Part shown: piece after piece, positions 1-8,097 of the stretch
Layout of the letters: the number at the start of each line of letters is the position of its first letter
Numbering within the stretch: position 1 is the stretch's first letter
Assembly: GCA_002422085.1 (NCBI GenBank)
Contig: DISZ01000009.1
Location: forward strand, 34,740-98,739
From: Rhodobacteraceae bacterium UBA6197
Lineage (GTDB): Bacteria; Pseudomonadota; Alphaproteobacteria; Rhodobacterales; Rhodobacteraceae
Length of the DNA: 64,000 nucleotides
Reading direction: 5' to 3'
Notes under the pieces: model-generated
Told to the model about the DNA's origin: nothing
The model's input: the letters and a program-made list of their open reading frames with translations, nothing else
Databases searched by the model: none
Program-made: the position numbers and the translations under genes

Positions 1-224
1 GCCGCAAGTTGTTGGTATCGCGCAAGGAATTGTCGCGACTGTGGAGTGCGATCGGGCGCGACGGCATGACGATCGTGCCTTTGGTGATGTATTTCAACGA
101 CCGCGGCACGGTCAAGATCAAGCTTGGCATCGCCAAGGGCAAGAAGCTGGCCGACAAACGCGCGACCGAGGCCAAGCGTGATTGGGACCGGCAAAAATCC
201 CGGCTGATGAAGCAGGGCTTCTAG
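1..224 (+). CDS. smpB: SsrA-binding protein SmpB, C-terminal part
   Basis: The gene enters from outside the window; the frame is open from base 3 and ends at TAG 222-224, giving about the last 73 residues. The product binds tmRNA and delivers it to stalled ribosomes for trans-translation. Visible family hallmarks are the [10 protein letters not shown] segment, the [28 protein letters not shown] strand-rich core (quoted in part: [21 protein letters not shown]) and the basic C-terminal tail ending [14 protein letters not shown], which is the helix-forming tail that enters the ribosomal A site. The tail is intact. The next gene is 158 bases downstream on the same strand. Confidence 0.95.
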   Translation, partial: RKLLVSRKELSRLWSAIGRDGMTIVPLVMYFNDRGTVKIKLGIAKGKKLADKRATEAKRDWDRQKSRLMKQGF

Positions 225-382
225 GCCCGCCCAAGGCGGCTCCGCCCGCCCCGCACAAAGAACAAAGCCCCCCGTTAACCTTTGCCAACAAGGCCGGATC
301 ATGCGACATTCTGTCCTGTCGGTGGTGTCCGGGGCCGCCCGCCTGACGTGTGCAAAAGGCCTTGGGGAAAAGGACGAGTATC

Positions 383-676
383 ATGGAACAACTTATCATC
401 GGGCTTTTGTCCGGCGCGGCGGGCGGCAATATCGCCGGTGCCGTGATGAAGAATCTCAGCCTCGGCACGCTTGGCAATTCGATCGTCGGGATCCTCGGCG
501 GCGGGCTTGGGGCCAAGCTCTTGGGCATGCTGGGCGCGGGTGCGGTGGCCGGCGCGGGCGGCGCGGGCGGCGGGCTGGATATCGGCTCGATCCTCGGTTC
601 GGTTGCCTCGGGTGGCGTCGGTGGCGGCGTGCTGCTGGCGATTGTCGGCGTGATCAAGGGTGCCATGGCCCGCTGA
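383..676 (+). CDS. small glycine/alanine-rich membrane-like hypothetical protein
   Basis: A 97-residue protein with start ATG at 383 chosen because the encoded product begins cleanly MEQLIIGLLSG; a start at 350 in the same frame would add 11 unremarkable residues. It is almost entirely small and hydrophobic: a GxxxG-rich stretch (LSGAAGGNIAGAVM), a Gly/Ala central region around residues 30-70 and a C-terminal hydrophobic helix LLAIVGVIKGAMAR. No catalytic motif is visible. I recognise it only as a type of conserved small protein seen in Rhodobacteraceae; a membrane-associated or oligomeric role is inference from composition alone. Confidence 0.6.
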   Translation: MEQLIIGLLSGAAGGNIAGAVMKNLSLGTLGNSIVGILGGGLGAKLLGMLGAGAVAGAGGAGGGLDIGSILGSVASGGVGGGVLLAIVGVIKGAMAR

Positions 677-800
677 TCCGGGATTGACGTTTGCGGTGGG
701 GCCGGGCGTATCGCGGCCGGCCTCTGCCCTTCGGGCCGATCCGGCCTTGCCCTTGCCCCCCGGTCCCGGCTAAGGAAACAGGGCAAACGGAGGGCGCGCA

Positions 801-1658
801 ATGGCCATGGACGACCCCAAAACTCTGGTTTCCACCGATTGGCTGGAGGCGCATCTGAAAGATCCCGATCTGCGGGTTCTCGATGGCTCGTGGTTCCTGC
901 CACAAATGGGGATCGACGCGCAGGCGGGCTATAGTGCCGCGCATATCCCCGGCGCGCGGTTTTTTGACATCGACGAGATCTCTGACAGCCGCTCGGCCTT
1001 GCCGCATATGGCCCCCCCGGTCGAAAAGTTCATCAGCCGGATGCGGGCGATGGGGGTGGGCGACGGGCATCAGGTCGTGGTCTACGATCAGGCCGGGATC
1101 TTTTCGGCGCCGCGGGTCTGGTGGACCTTTCGCCTGATGGGCAAGACCGACATTGCCGTGCTGGACGGCGGCTTGCCGAAATGGGTGGCCGAAGGCCGCC
1201 CGACCGAGGATATGCCGCCGCTGATGCGCGACCGCCACATCACCGTGCAGCGGCAGGCGCATCTGGTCAAGGATGTCACCCAGGTGGCCCGTGCCGCAAA
1301 GCTGCGCGATCATGAAATCATCGACGCCCGCGCCCATGGCCGCTTTATCGGTCGCGACCCCGAACCGCGTCCCGGCCTGCGTCAGGGCCATATTCCCGGC
1401 TCGAAGAACGTGCCCTTTGGCGATCTCCTGGCCGCCAACGGCACGATGAAATCGCCCGATGATCTGCGCGCAGTCTTTGCCGCGGCCGGGGTCGACCTCG
1501 ACAAGCCGGCGATCACCAGCTGCGGCTCGGGCGTCAATGCCGCGATGCTGGCGCTGGCGCTGGAACGCACCGGCCACCGCCGCCATGCCGTTTATGACGG
1601 CGCCTGGGCCGAGTGGGGCATGTATAACGACCTGAAGATCGCAACCGGAGAAGCCTGA
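801..1658 (+). CDS. sseA: 3-mercaptopyruvate/thiosulfate sulfurtransferase
   Basis: 285 residues, the usual length for the two-rhodanese-domain sulfurtransferases. The N-terminal inactive rhodanese domain carries the DxSWFLP-type segment (LDGSWFLPQMG) and GHQVVVYDQAG; the C-terminal domain ends with the active-site loop CGSGVNA, with the persulfide cysteine at about residue 241. The family usually has CGSGVTA (mercaptopyruvate type), so Thr is replaced by Asn here. It transfers sulfur from 3-mercaptopyruvate to thiol acceptors or cyanide. The start at 801 follows a GGAGG motif. Its TGA overlaps the ATG of the following aminotransferase by one base, so the two are probably translationally coupled and may act together in cysteine/aminothiol catabolism (the aminotransferase making the 2-oxo acid). 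Confidence 0.9.
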   Translation: MAMDDPKTLVSTDWLEAHLKDPDLRVLDGSWFLPQMGIDAQAGYSAAHIPGARFFDIDEISDSRSALPHMAPPVEKFISRMRAMGVGDGHQVVVYDQAGIFSAPRVWWTFRLMGKTDIAVLDGGLPKWVAEGRPTEDMPPLMRDRHITVQRQAHLVKDVTQVARAAKLRDHEIIDARAHGRFIGRDPEPRPGLRQGHIPGSKNVPFGDLLAANGTMKSPDDLRAVFAAAGVDLDKPAITSCGSGVNAAMLALALERTGHRRHAVYDGAWAEWGMYNDLKIATGEA

Positions 1659-2839
1659 TGCTCAGCAACCTCAAACCGCAATCCGTCGACAAGATCCTTG
1701 CCCTGATGGGCCAGTTCAAGGCCGATCCGCGTGCCGACAAGATCGACCTTGGTGTTGGGGTCTACAAAGACGCGACCGGCCTGACGCCGGTGATGCGCGC
1801 GGTCAAGGCCGCCGAAAAGCAGCTTTGGGAAACCGAAACTTCCAAGACCTATACCGCGCTGGCGGGTGAACCGGCCTATCACGCCGCGATGGCGGAATTG
1901 GTGCTGGGCGCCGGCTATCCGGCCGAACGACTTGCGGCGCTGGCCACGGTCGGTGGCACTGGCGCCTGCCGTCAGGGGTTCGAGCTGGCCCGTATGGCCA
2001 ACCCCGGCTGCACGATCTGGGTGTCGGACCCGACCTGGCCGAACCACCTGTCGATCCTGTCGTTCATGAAACAGGACTACAAGCTTTACCGCTATTTCGA
2101 CAGCGCCACGCGCGCGGTCGATTTTACCGCGATGATGGCCGATCTTGATGCAGTCAAGCCGGGCGATGTCGTGCTGCTGCATGGCTGCTGCCATAACCCG
2201 ACCGGCGCCAATCTGACGCTGGCGCAATGGGGCGCGGTGGCGGACCTTCTGGCCGCCAAGGGCGCCGTGCCGATGATCGACCTTGCCTATCAGGGCTTTG
2301 GCGACGGGCTTGAGGAAGACGCCGCCGGCACCCGCCTGATCGCAAACCGCCTGCCCGAGGTGCTGATCGCGGCGTCGTGCTCAAAGAACTTCGGCATCTA
2401 CCGCGAACGCACCGGCATCCTGATGGTGCTGGGCGATCCGGCGACGCGCGATCTGACGCAGGGTGCGCTGGCTTATCTCAACCGGCAGACCTATTCCTTT
2501 GCGCCCGACCATGGCGCGCGCCTTGTGACGATGATCCTGACCGATCCGGTGCTGCGTGCCGATTGGCAGGCGGAACTGGAGGAGGTCCGGCTGGGCATGC
2601 TGAGCCTGCGCGAAAGCCTTGCCGCCGAGCTGAAGCGCCTGTCGAACTCTGATCGTTTCGGCTTTATCGCGGCGCATCGCGGCATGTTCTCGCGGCTTGG
2701 CGCAAGCCCCGAACAGGTTGAACAGATGCGGGTGAAAAACGGCATCTACATGGTCGGCGACAGTCGCCTGAACATCGCCGGGTTGAACGCGCAAAGCGTG
2801 CCGATTCTGGCGCAGGCGATCATCGACGCGGGAATTTGA
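1658..2839 (+). CDS. tyrB: aromatic amino acid / aspartate aminotransferase (class Ialpha)
   Basis: 393 residues, fold-type I PLP aminotransferase of the AspC/TyrB group. Hallmarks are the N-terminal KIDLGVGVYKD, TYTALAGEPAYH, the HGCCHNPTGANLT loop, VPMIDLAYQGFGDG and the PLP-lysine in SCSKNFGIYRERTG (Lys at about residue 243). It transfers amino groups between aspartate or aromatic amino acids and 2-oxoglutarate. TGATG coupling to sseA suggests a two-gene operon. The AspC versus TyrB assignment is not decidable by eye; the symbol is therefore tentative while the family is secure. Confidence 0.85.
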   Translation: MLSNLKPQSVDKILALMGQFKADPRADKIDLGVGVYKDATGLTPVMRAVKAAEKQLWETETSKTYTALAGEPAYHAAMAELVLGAGYPAERLAALATVGGTGACRQGFELARMANPGCTIWVSDPTWPNHLSILSFMKQDYKLYRYFDSATRAVDFTAMMADLDAVKPGDVVLLHGCCHNPTGANLTLAQWGAVADLLAAKGAVPMIDLAYQGFGDGLEEDAAGTRLIANRLPEVLIAASCSKNFGIYRERTGILMVLGDPATRDLTQGALAYLNRQTYSFAPDHGARLVTMILTDPVLRADWQAELEEVRLGMLSLRESLAAELKRLSNSDRFGFIAAHRGMFSRLGASPEQVEQMRVKNGIYMVGDSRLNIAGLNAQSVPILAQAIIDAGI

Positions 2840-2860
2840 ACGGATAGGTTCAGATTTCTC

Positions 2861-2889
2861 TTGAAAAGATAAGCATGCTTATCATATTT
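2861..2889 (+). promoter_or_regulatory. marR-emrAB promoter with palindromic operator in the spacer
   Basis: TTGAAA at 2861-2866 is a good -35 box and CATATT/ATATTT at 2883-2889 a plausible -10, with a 16-17 base spacer. The spacer is almost exactly filled by the perfect 16-bp palindrome GATAAGCATGCTTATC (2868-2883), the kind of site a dimeric MarR protein binds. The marR ATG at 2897 lies only about 7 bases beyond the -10 and no Shine-Dalgarno motif precedes it, so the message may be leaderless. Autorepression by the adjacent MarR is inferred from position and symmetry. Confidence 0.7.
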
Positions 2890-2896
2890 CGGTCCG

Positions 2897-3373
2897 ATGA
2901 AACACGGAACCGATTCCTTGGGCTTTTTACTGCATGATGCGACCCGTCTGGTGCGGCGTCGATTCGAGGCGCGCGCCGCTGATCTGGGGCTGACCTCCGC
3001 CCAGTGGCGGGCGTTGGTGCATGTGCTGCGCGCGGGTCGCGCCAGTCAGGCGCGGCTGGCCGAACGGCTTGAAATCGAGCCGATCTCGGTGTCGCGGCTG
3101 ATCGACCGGATGGTCGAAGGCGGCTGGGTCACGCGTGACGCCGACCCCACGGATCGCCGGGCCCGGATCGTGGTTCCAACTGACAAGTCATTGAAAACCT
3201 TTGAAGAAGCGCGTGACTTGGCCGAGGTGGTCTATGCGCAGGCGCTGGCCGGGCTGTCGCCCGAGACCCGCCAAACCCTGATGGGCGCGCTGCGCACCAT
3301 CGTGTCCAATCTTTCTGAACCGGGCGAGACGCCCTGTTCTCTTGCCCATGACGAGGCCGCAAATGTCCGCTGA
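2897..3373 (+). CDS. MarR-family transcriptional regulator
   Basis: 158 residues, typical MarR length. The winged-helix core is recognisable: LTSAQWRALVHVLRAG, ASQARLAERLEIEPISVSRLIDRMVEGGWVTR as recognition helix region, then the wing DADPTDRRARIVVPTDKS. The first gene of a MarR-EmrA-EmrB operon; it overlaps the start of the membrane-fusion gene by 11 bases. By analogy to EmrR it should repress the pump and release DNA when a hydrophobic drug binds. The palindrome at 2868-2883 directly upstream is the obvious operator candidate. The ATG at 2897 lacks a ribosome binding site and may be the 5' end of the transcript. Confidence 0.9.
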   Translation: MKHGTDSLGFLLHDATRLVRRRFEARAADLGLTSAQWRALVHVLRAGRASQARLAERLEIEPISVSRLIDRMVEGGWVTRDADPTDRRARIVVPTDKSLKTFEEARDLAEVVYAQALAGLSPETRQTLMGALRTIVSNLSEPGETPCSLAHDEAANVR

Positions 3374-4517
3374 ACCGAAAACCCAGATCCAAACCGCGAT
3401 CCCGGCCGCTACCCCGGTCCCTTCCCCGGCGCTGACCTCGGCCCCGTCCGCGCCCCCCGCCGCCGCGCCGAAGCGCCCGCGCCGCCTGCTGATGGCGTCG
3501 CTGCCATTGCTGCTGGTCGCCGGTGGGTTGGCCTTCTGGCTGTCGGGCGGGCGCTATGAGAGCACCGAAAACGCCGCGCTGCATCAGGCGCGGATCTCGG
3601 TCGCTTCGGATATTTCGGGGCGCGTGGTCAGTGTCTCGATCGCGGACTCGCAGACCGTGGCGGCGGGCGATGTGCTGTTTCAGGTCGACCCCGAGCCCTA
3701 CAATCTGGCGCTGTCGCAGGCCGAGGCCGCGCTGGCGCAGGCGCGGATGGGGGTGGACCAGCTTCGCGCGGCCTATGAGGTGACGCTGGCGCAAGAAAAG
3801 ATCGCCGCCAACGAGGCCAGCTATCAGGCGTCCGAACTGACCCGGCAGATTTCGCTGACCGGGCGCGGTGCGGCAACCTCGGCGGCGCTTGACAAGGCCC
3901 GTCACGACTCGGCCAAGGCCGATGAGGCGCTGGCCACGGCGCGGCTTTCGGTGGCGGCGGCGCTTTCCGCGCTGGGCGGCGAGCCGGACATCGAAACCGA
4001 CAGCCACCCCACGGTGCAGGCCGCGCTGGTGTCGCGCGACACGGCGCTTTACAGCCTGACGCTGACCACCGTTCACGCGCCCGCCGATGGGGTGATCTAT
4101 CAGGCCGCCTCGTTCAAGCCGGGGCAGTTCGTCGCCGCCGGTTCGGCGCTGTTTTCGCTGGTGGAGACCGGCGATTCGTGGGTCGATGCGAATTTCAAGG
4201 AAACCCAGATCACCGCGATGACCCCGGGTCAGCACGCCGAGATCGAGTTCGACCTGATGCCGGGCCGCACTTTTGGCGCCACCGTCGAGGCGATCGGCGC
4301 CGGGACGGGGGCCGAGTTCTCGCTGCTGCCCGCGCAGAACGCGACCGGCAACTGGGTCAAGGTCACGCAACGCGTGCCGGTGCGGCTGCGGCTTGATGGG
4401 GTTGGCGACGCCGAGGGGCTGCGTTCAGGTCTGTCGGCCTCGGTCAAGGTTGATACCGGGCAGGCCAGCCATCTGGACGGGCTGTTGGCCCATGCCGGGA
4501 CGGGCACCAGCAAATGA
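3363..4517 (+). CDS. emrA: HlyD/EmrA-type membrane fusion protein of an efflux pump
   Basis: About 384 residues from ATG 3363 (MSAEPKTQ); an in-frame ATG at 3342 inside marR is possible. After a Pro/Ala-rich cytoplasmic tail there is one membrane helix (LLMASLPLLLVAGGLAFWL), the biotinyl-lipoyl-like half GRVVSVSIADSQTVAAGDVLFQVDP, a long Ala-rich coiled-coil hairpin and the second half VHAPADGVIYQAASFKPGQFVAAG. This architecture joins an inner-membrane pump to an outer-membrane channel across the periplasm. It is coupled to the downstream MFS pump through an ATGA overlap (4514-4517). No TolC-like gene lies nearby, so the channel must be encoded elsewhere. Confidence 0.9.
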   Translation: MSAEPKTQIQTAIPAATPVPSPALTSAPSAPPAAAPKRPRRLLMASLPLLLVAGGLAFWLSGGRYESTENAALHQARISVASDISGRVVSVSIADSQTVAAGDVLFQVDPEPYNLALSQAEAALAQARMGVDQLRAAYEVTLAQEKIAANEASYQASELTRQISLTGRGAATSAALDKARHDSAKADEALATARLSVAAALSALGGEPDIETDSHPTVQAALVSRDTALYSLTLTTVHAPADGVIYQAASFKPGQFVAAGSALFSLVETGDSWVDANFKETQITAMTPGQHAEIEFDLMPGRTFGATVEAIGAGTGAEFSLLPAQNATGNWVKVTQRVPVRLRLDGVGDAEGLRSGLSASVKVDTGQASHLDGLLAHAGTGTSK

Positions 4518-6043
4518 CTGCCGCCGCATCCGATCACATGGAGGTTCCGCACCGGGGCCTGATTACGCTTGCGGTGATGCTGGCGACGATCATGCAGGTG
4601 CTCGATACCACCATCGCCAACGTCGCCCTGCCCTCGATGCGCGCCGACCTTGGCGCCTCGCAGGACACGATCAACTGGGTGCTGACCTCGTATATCGTGG
4701 CCGCCGCCATCGTCACGCCGCTGTCGGGCTGGCTGTCGGAACGGTTTGGCCGCAAAGAGGTGTTTCTGGTGTCGGTGGCGGGGTTCGTGCTGACCTCGAT
4801 GCTGTGCGGCGTCGCCTGGAGCCTTGAGACGATGGTGCTGTTTCGCATGGCGCAGGGCGTGTTTGGCGCCGCCATCGTGCCGCTGTCGCAGACGTTCCTG
4901 CTGGATATCAACCCGCGCGAACGCCACGGCTCGGCGATGGCGATGTGGGGCGCGGGGATCATGGTGGGGCCGATCATCGGCCCGACACTGGGCGGCTGGC
5001 TGACCGAAAGCTTCAACTGGCGCTGGGTGTTCTTCATCAACCTGCCGGTCGGGATCATCGCCTTTCTGGGCTGCTCGGCCTACCTGCCGCATATGGCCCG
5101 GCGGATCCGCAAGTTCGACTTTTTCGGCTTCGGGATGCTGGCTCTGGGGGTCGGCGCGTTGCAGCTGATGCTGGATCGCGGCGCCGAGGTGGACTGGTTC
5201 TCGAGCGCCGAAATCTGGACCGAGCTGGTGCTGTCGATCACCGGGTTCTGGGTCTTCGTGATCCATATCGGCCAAAGTCCAAAGCCGTTTCTGGACCCGC
5301 AGATGTTTGCCGACCGCAACTTTCTGACCGGGCTGGTGTTCATCTTTGTGGTTGGGATCATTCTTCTGGCCAGCCTTGCCTTGCTGCCGCCGATGCTGTC
5401 GGTGATCTTCAACTACCCGGTGATGACCACCGGCATGGTCATGGCACCGCGCGGCGTCGGCACGATGGTGACGATGATCGCGGCGGGCAAACTGATGCGG
5501 GTGGTCGACCCGCGCAAGCTGGTGGTGCTGGGCCTGCTGTTGACCGCGCTGAGCCTGTGGATGATGACCAGCTTCACGCCGCAGATGGATGCGACGATCA
5601 TCATCACTTCGGGGCTGGTGCAGGGCTTTGGGCTGGGCTTCGTGTTCGTGCCGCTGACGGCGGTGGCCTTTGCCACGCTGGACCCGCGCTATCGCGGCGA
5701 TGCGACCAGCCTGTTCAGCCTCGTGCGCAATATCGGCTCGTCGATCGGCATTTCCATCGTCACGCTGTTGCTGACGCGCAATGTGCAGATCAACCATGCC
5801 GAGCTGTCGACCGCCATCAGCCCGTTCAACCCCAATCTGACGGCCCTGTTGCCGCCCGGTAGCCTCGGGTCCACCGGGTTGTTGATGCAGCTTGACGGGA
5901 TGGTGAACATTCAGGCGTTGATGATTTCCTATGTCAACGATTTCAAGGCGATGATGCTGGTGACACTGGCGGCGATTCCGCTGGCGTTGCTGCTGCGCAA
6001 GCCGGGCATCGCCACCGCGCCGGCCCCGGCGCACCCGGACTGA
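4514..6043 (+). CDS. emrB: DHA2-family multidrug MFS transporter (EmrB type)
   Basis: 509 residues, expected for 14-TM drug:H+ antiporters. Signature segments include LDTTIANVALPSMRADLGAS (motif D1 in TM1), LSGWLSERFGRKEVFL (motif A between TM2 and TM3), and the GPIIGPTLGGWLTESFNWRWVFFINLPVG motif C/D block. It exports hydrophobic compounds using the proton gradient, in a tripartite complex with the EmrA-like protein just upstream. Start overlaps the emrA stop (ATGA). The gene is followed by a hairpin shared with convergent amtB. Confidence 0.92.
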   Translation: MTAAASDHMEVPHRGLITLAVMLATIMQVLDTTIANVALPSMRADLGASQDTINWVLTSYIVAAAIVTPLSGWLSERFGRKEVFLVSVAGFVLTSMLCGVAWSLETMVLFRMAQGVFGAAIVPLSQTFLLDINPRERHGSAMAMWGAGIMVGPIIGPTLGGWLTESFNWRWVFFINLPVGIIAFLGCSAYLPHMARRIRKFDFFGFGMLALGVGALQLMLDRGAEVDWFSSAEIWTELVLSITGFWVFVIHIGQSPKPFLDPQMFADRNFLTGLVFIFVVGIILLASLALLPPMLSVIFNYPVMTTGMVMAPRGVGTMVTMIAAGKLMRVVDPRKLVVLGLLLTALSLWMMTSFTPQMDATIIITSGLVQGFGLGFVFVPLTAVAFATLDPRYRGDATSLFSLVRNIGSSIGISIVTLLLTRNVQINHAELSTAISPFNPNLTALLPPGSLGSTGLLMQLDGMVNIQALMISYVNDFKAMMLVTLAAIPLALLLRKPGIATAPAPAHPD

Positions 6044-6050
6044 TGCAAAA

Positions 6051-6072
6051 GGCCCGAGGGTTTCCTCGGGCC
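6051..6072. terminator. bidirectional terminator between emrB and amtB
   Basis: Perfect 9-bp stem GGCCCGAGG / CCTCGGGCC with a 4-base loop (GTTT). On the minus strand it is followed by TTTTGC, giving a good rho-independent terminator for amtB; on the plus strand the trailing TTCG is weaker, so termination of emrB is less certain. Confidence 0.85.
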
Positions 6073-6098
6073 TTCGCCGTGTTCCGGTCTTGCGCCGG

Positions 6099-7457
6099 TT
6101 ACATGTGGTAGGCGCTTTCGCCGTGCGAGGTCAGATCCAGACCCTGACGCTCGTCGTCGGACGAGACCCGCAGCCCGACCACCGCCTTGGTGATGTAAAG
6201 CAGGATCAACGACCCGATACCGCTCCACAGCAGGGTGATGGCGACCGCCTTGATCTGGGCTGCGACCTGCGCCGCCATGGTGCCGGCCTCGACCACAAAG
6301 CCGGTGCCACCCAGCGCCGGGGCGCACAGGATGCCGGTGCCGATCGCGCCGATGATGCCGCCGACGCCGTGCACGCCAAACACATCCAGACTGTCGTCAT
6401 AGCCGAACTTCGACTTGATCGTGGTGACAAAGAAGAAGCACACCGGCGAAACGGCAAGCCCCAGCACGATCGCGCCCACCGGGCCGGTGGTGCCACAGGC
6501 CGGGGTGATCGCCACCAGACCGGCCACCAGCCCCGAGGCCGCCCCCAGACCCGAGGCCTTGCCGCGGGTCAACGCTTCGACGGCGGTCCAGCTCAGGATC
6601 GCGGCGGCGGTCGCCACGAAGGTGTTGATCATCGCCAGCGTCGCATTGGCCGTCGCCTCGAGATTGGACCCGGCGTTGAAGCCGAACCAGCCGACCCACA
6701 GCATCGCCGCGCCCACCATGGTCAGCGTCATCGAGTGCGGCGCCATCATGTCCTTGCCCAGCCCGATGCGCGGCCCGATCACGATCGAGGCCATCAGCGC
6801 CGCGACACCGGCGTTGATATGCACCACGGTGCCGCCGGCAAAGTCGATTGCGCCCATGTTGAAGATCAGCCCCGCGCCATCCCACACCATATGGGCGATC
6901 GGGAAGTAGATCACCGAAACCCACATGATGGTGAACACGATCACCGCCGAGAACTTGATCCGTTCGGCAAAGGCGCCGATGAACAGCGCCGGGGTGATCG
7001 CCGCAAAGGTCATCTGGAAGGCGATGAACACATATTCCGGCAGCACCACCCCGTCGGTAAAGGTCGCCGCGGTCGAGTCCATCGTCACGCCCGACAGGAA
7101 CAGCTTGCCCAGACCGCCCCAGAACGGCGATGTGCCGCCCCCGAAGGCAAAGGAATAGCCGTAAAGCACCCAGATCACCATCACCACGGCGGCAATCATC
7201 GTGCACTGCATCAGCACCGACAGCATGTTCTTGGTGCGCACAAGGCCGCCGTAAAACAGCGACAGCCCCGGAATGATCATGAACAGCACCAGTAGCGACG
7301 AGGTCATCATCCACGCCACATCGCCCTTGTCGATTACCGCCGCGGCGGTTTCGGCCACCGCTTCGGCGGCGACGGGGGCGGCTTCTTGCGCCATCGCAGG
7401 CAGGGCAGAGGCGGCCAACAGCGCCGCCAGCCCGGTCAATTTGCTAAGGTTCTTCAT
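6099..7457 (-). CDS. amtB: ammonium transporter AmtB
   Basis: 452 residues from ATG 7457. An N-terminal signal peptide (MKNLSKLTGLAALLAASALPAMAQ) precedes eleven predicted membrane segments, as in Amt/MEP/Rh channels. Recognisable family segments are GLSLFYGGLVRTKNMLS, the pore-lining FQMTFAAITPALFIGAFAERIKFSA, the twin-His region HINAGVAAL and DDSLDVFGVHGVGGIIGAIGTG. It conducts ammonium across the inner membrane and is gated by the PII protein GlnK, encoded 28 bases upstream in the same operon. The C-terminal tail retains the cytoplasmic segment that docks GlnK. Confidence 0.96.
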   Translation of the reverse strand: MKNLSKLTGLAALLAASALPAMAQEAAPVAAEAVAETAAAVIDKGDVAWMMTSSLLVLFMIIPGLSLFYGGLVRTKNMLSVLMQCTMIAAVVMVIWVLYGYSFAFGGGTSPFWGGLGKLFLSGVTMDSTAATFTDGVVLPEYVFIAFQMTFAAITPALFIGAFAERIKFSAVIVFTIMWVSVIYFPIAHMVWDGAGLIFNMGAIDFAGGTVVHINAGVAALMASIVIGPRIGLGKDMMAPHSMTLTMVGAAMLWVGWFGFNAGSNLEATANATLAMINTFVATAAAILSWTAVEALTRGKASGLGAASGLVAGLVAITPACGTTGPVGAIVLGLAVSPVCFFFVTTIKSKFGYDDSLDVFGVHGVGGIIGAIGTGILCAPALGGTGFVVEAGTMAAQVAAQIKAVAITLLWSGIGSLILLYITKAVVGLRVSSDDERQGLDLTSHGESAYHM

Positions 7458-7485
7458 CTGTTTCTGGTCCCCTGATGCCACCGCG

Positions 7486-7824
7486 TCACAGCGCGTCGTC
7501 GTTGGTTTCGCCCGTCCGCACGCGCACTGCCTGCGCCACGTCGAGCACGAAAATCTTGCCATCGCCGATCTTGTCGGTCTTCGCGGCCTTCAGGATCGTG
7601 TCCACGACCTCGTCGGCCAGCGTATCCGCCACCACGATCTCCAGCTTCACCTTGGGCACGAAATTCACCGCGTATTCTGCGCCGCGGTAGATCTCGGTGT
7701 GGCCCGACTGCGCGCCAAAGCCCTTGATCTCGGTCACCATCATGCCGCGCACGCCGATGCCGGTCAGCGCCTCGCGGACCTCCTCAAGCTTGAACGGTTT
7801 GATTGCTGCAATGATGAGTTTCAC
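7486..7824 (-). CDS. glnK: nitrogen regulatory protein PII (GlnK)
   Basis: 112 residues from GTG 7824 (VKLIIAAIKPFKL), the canonical PII length; an open frame further upstream has no PII homology. The T-loop contains GHTEIYRGAEY with the uridylylated tyrosine at position 51, the B-loop TGxIGDGKIFV appears as TDKIGDGKIFVLDV, and the C-terminus reads RVRTGETNDDAL. It senses ATP/ADP and 2-oxoglutarate and plugs AmtB when nitrogen is sufficient. First gene of a glnK-amtB operon; a long inverted repeat sits in its upstream region (7875-7906). Confidence 0.96.
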   Translation of the reverse strand: MKLIIAAIKPFKLEEVREALTGIGVRGMMVTEIKGFGAQSGHTEIYRGAEYAVNFVPKVKLEIVVADTLADEVVDTILKAAKTDKIGDGKIFVLDVAQAVRVRTGETNDDAL

Positions 7825-7874
7825 GTCGTCGTCCCTTCCTCTGTCAGCATCCCCTGACGCCGATCTCTGGCGCC

Positions 7875-7906
7875 GCACCTGCACAGAAGGCCCCCTTCGC
7901 AGGTGC
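7875..7906 (-). promoter_or_regulatory. inverted repeat upstream of glnK
   Basis: GCACCTGC (7875-7882) and GCAGGTGC (7899-7906) form perfect 8-bp arms enclosing a second small stem, GAAGG/CCTTC (7886-7898). It lies 51-82 bases before the glnK GTG. It could fold in the leader RNA or serve as a protein-binding site; a role in nitrogen control (NtrC-like, whose sites contain GCAC/GTGC halves) is inference and the spacing does not match the enteric consensus. Further upstream, TGCACAAA occurs twice near 7954-7972. Confidence 0.45.
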
Positions 7907-8097
7907 AGCACAAGAAAACCAAAGCAGGGAAGGAGGCGATTTTGCCGCTTGAATGCACAAAATTTGCACAAACAACGGGCGGCGATGAAAAATTAGGCGC
8001 CCCACAAACCGAATCGTTACCTAATCGCGCTCCACAAGGCGGCTTTCGGCGTGTAGGGTGCCCCGCAAAACAACAGGCAATCGGGTCGGGTCAGCAC

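Noticed and set aside
225..260. Terminator hairpin after smpB
   Set aside because: GGCGG/CCGCC is only 5 bp with a 2-base loop and no U-run.
7825..7990. Sigma-54 promoter for glnK
   Set aside because: No GG-N10-GC type -24/-12 element is present in the expected strand and distance.
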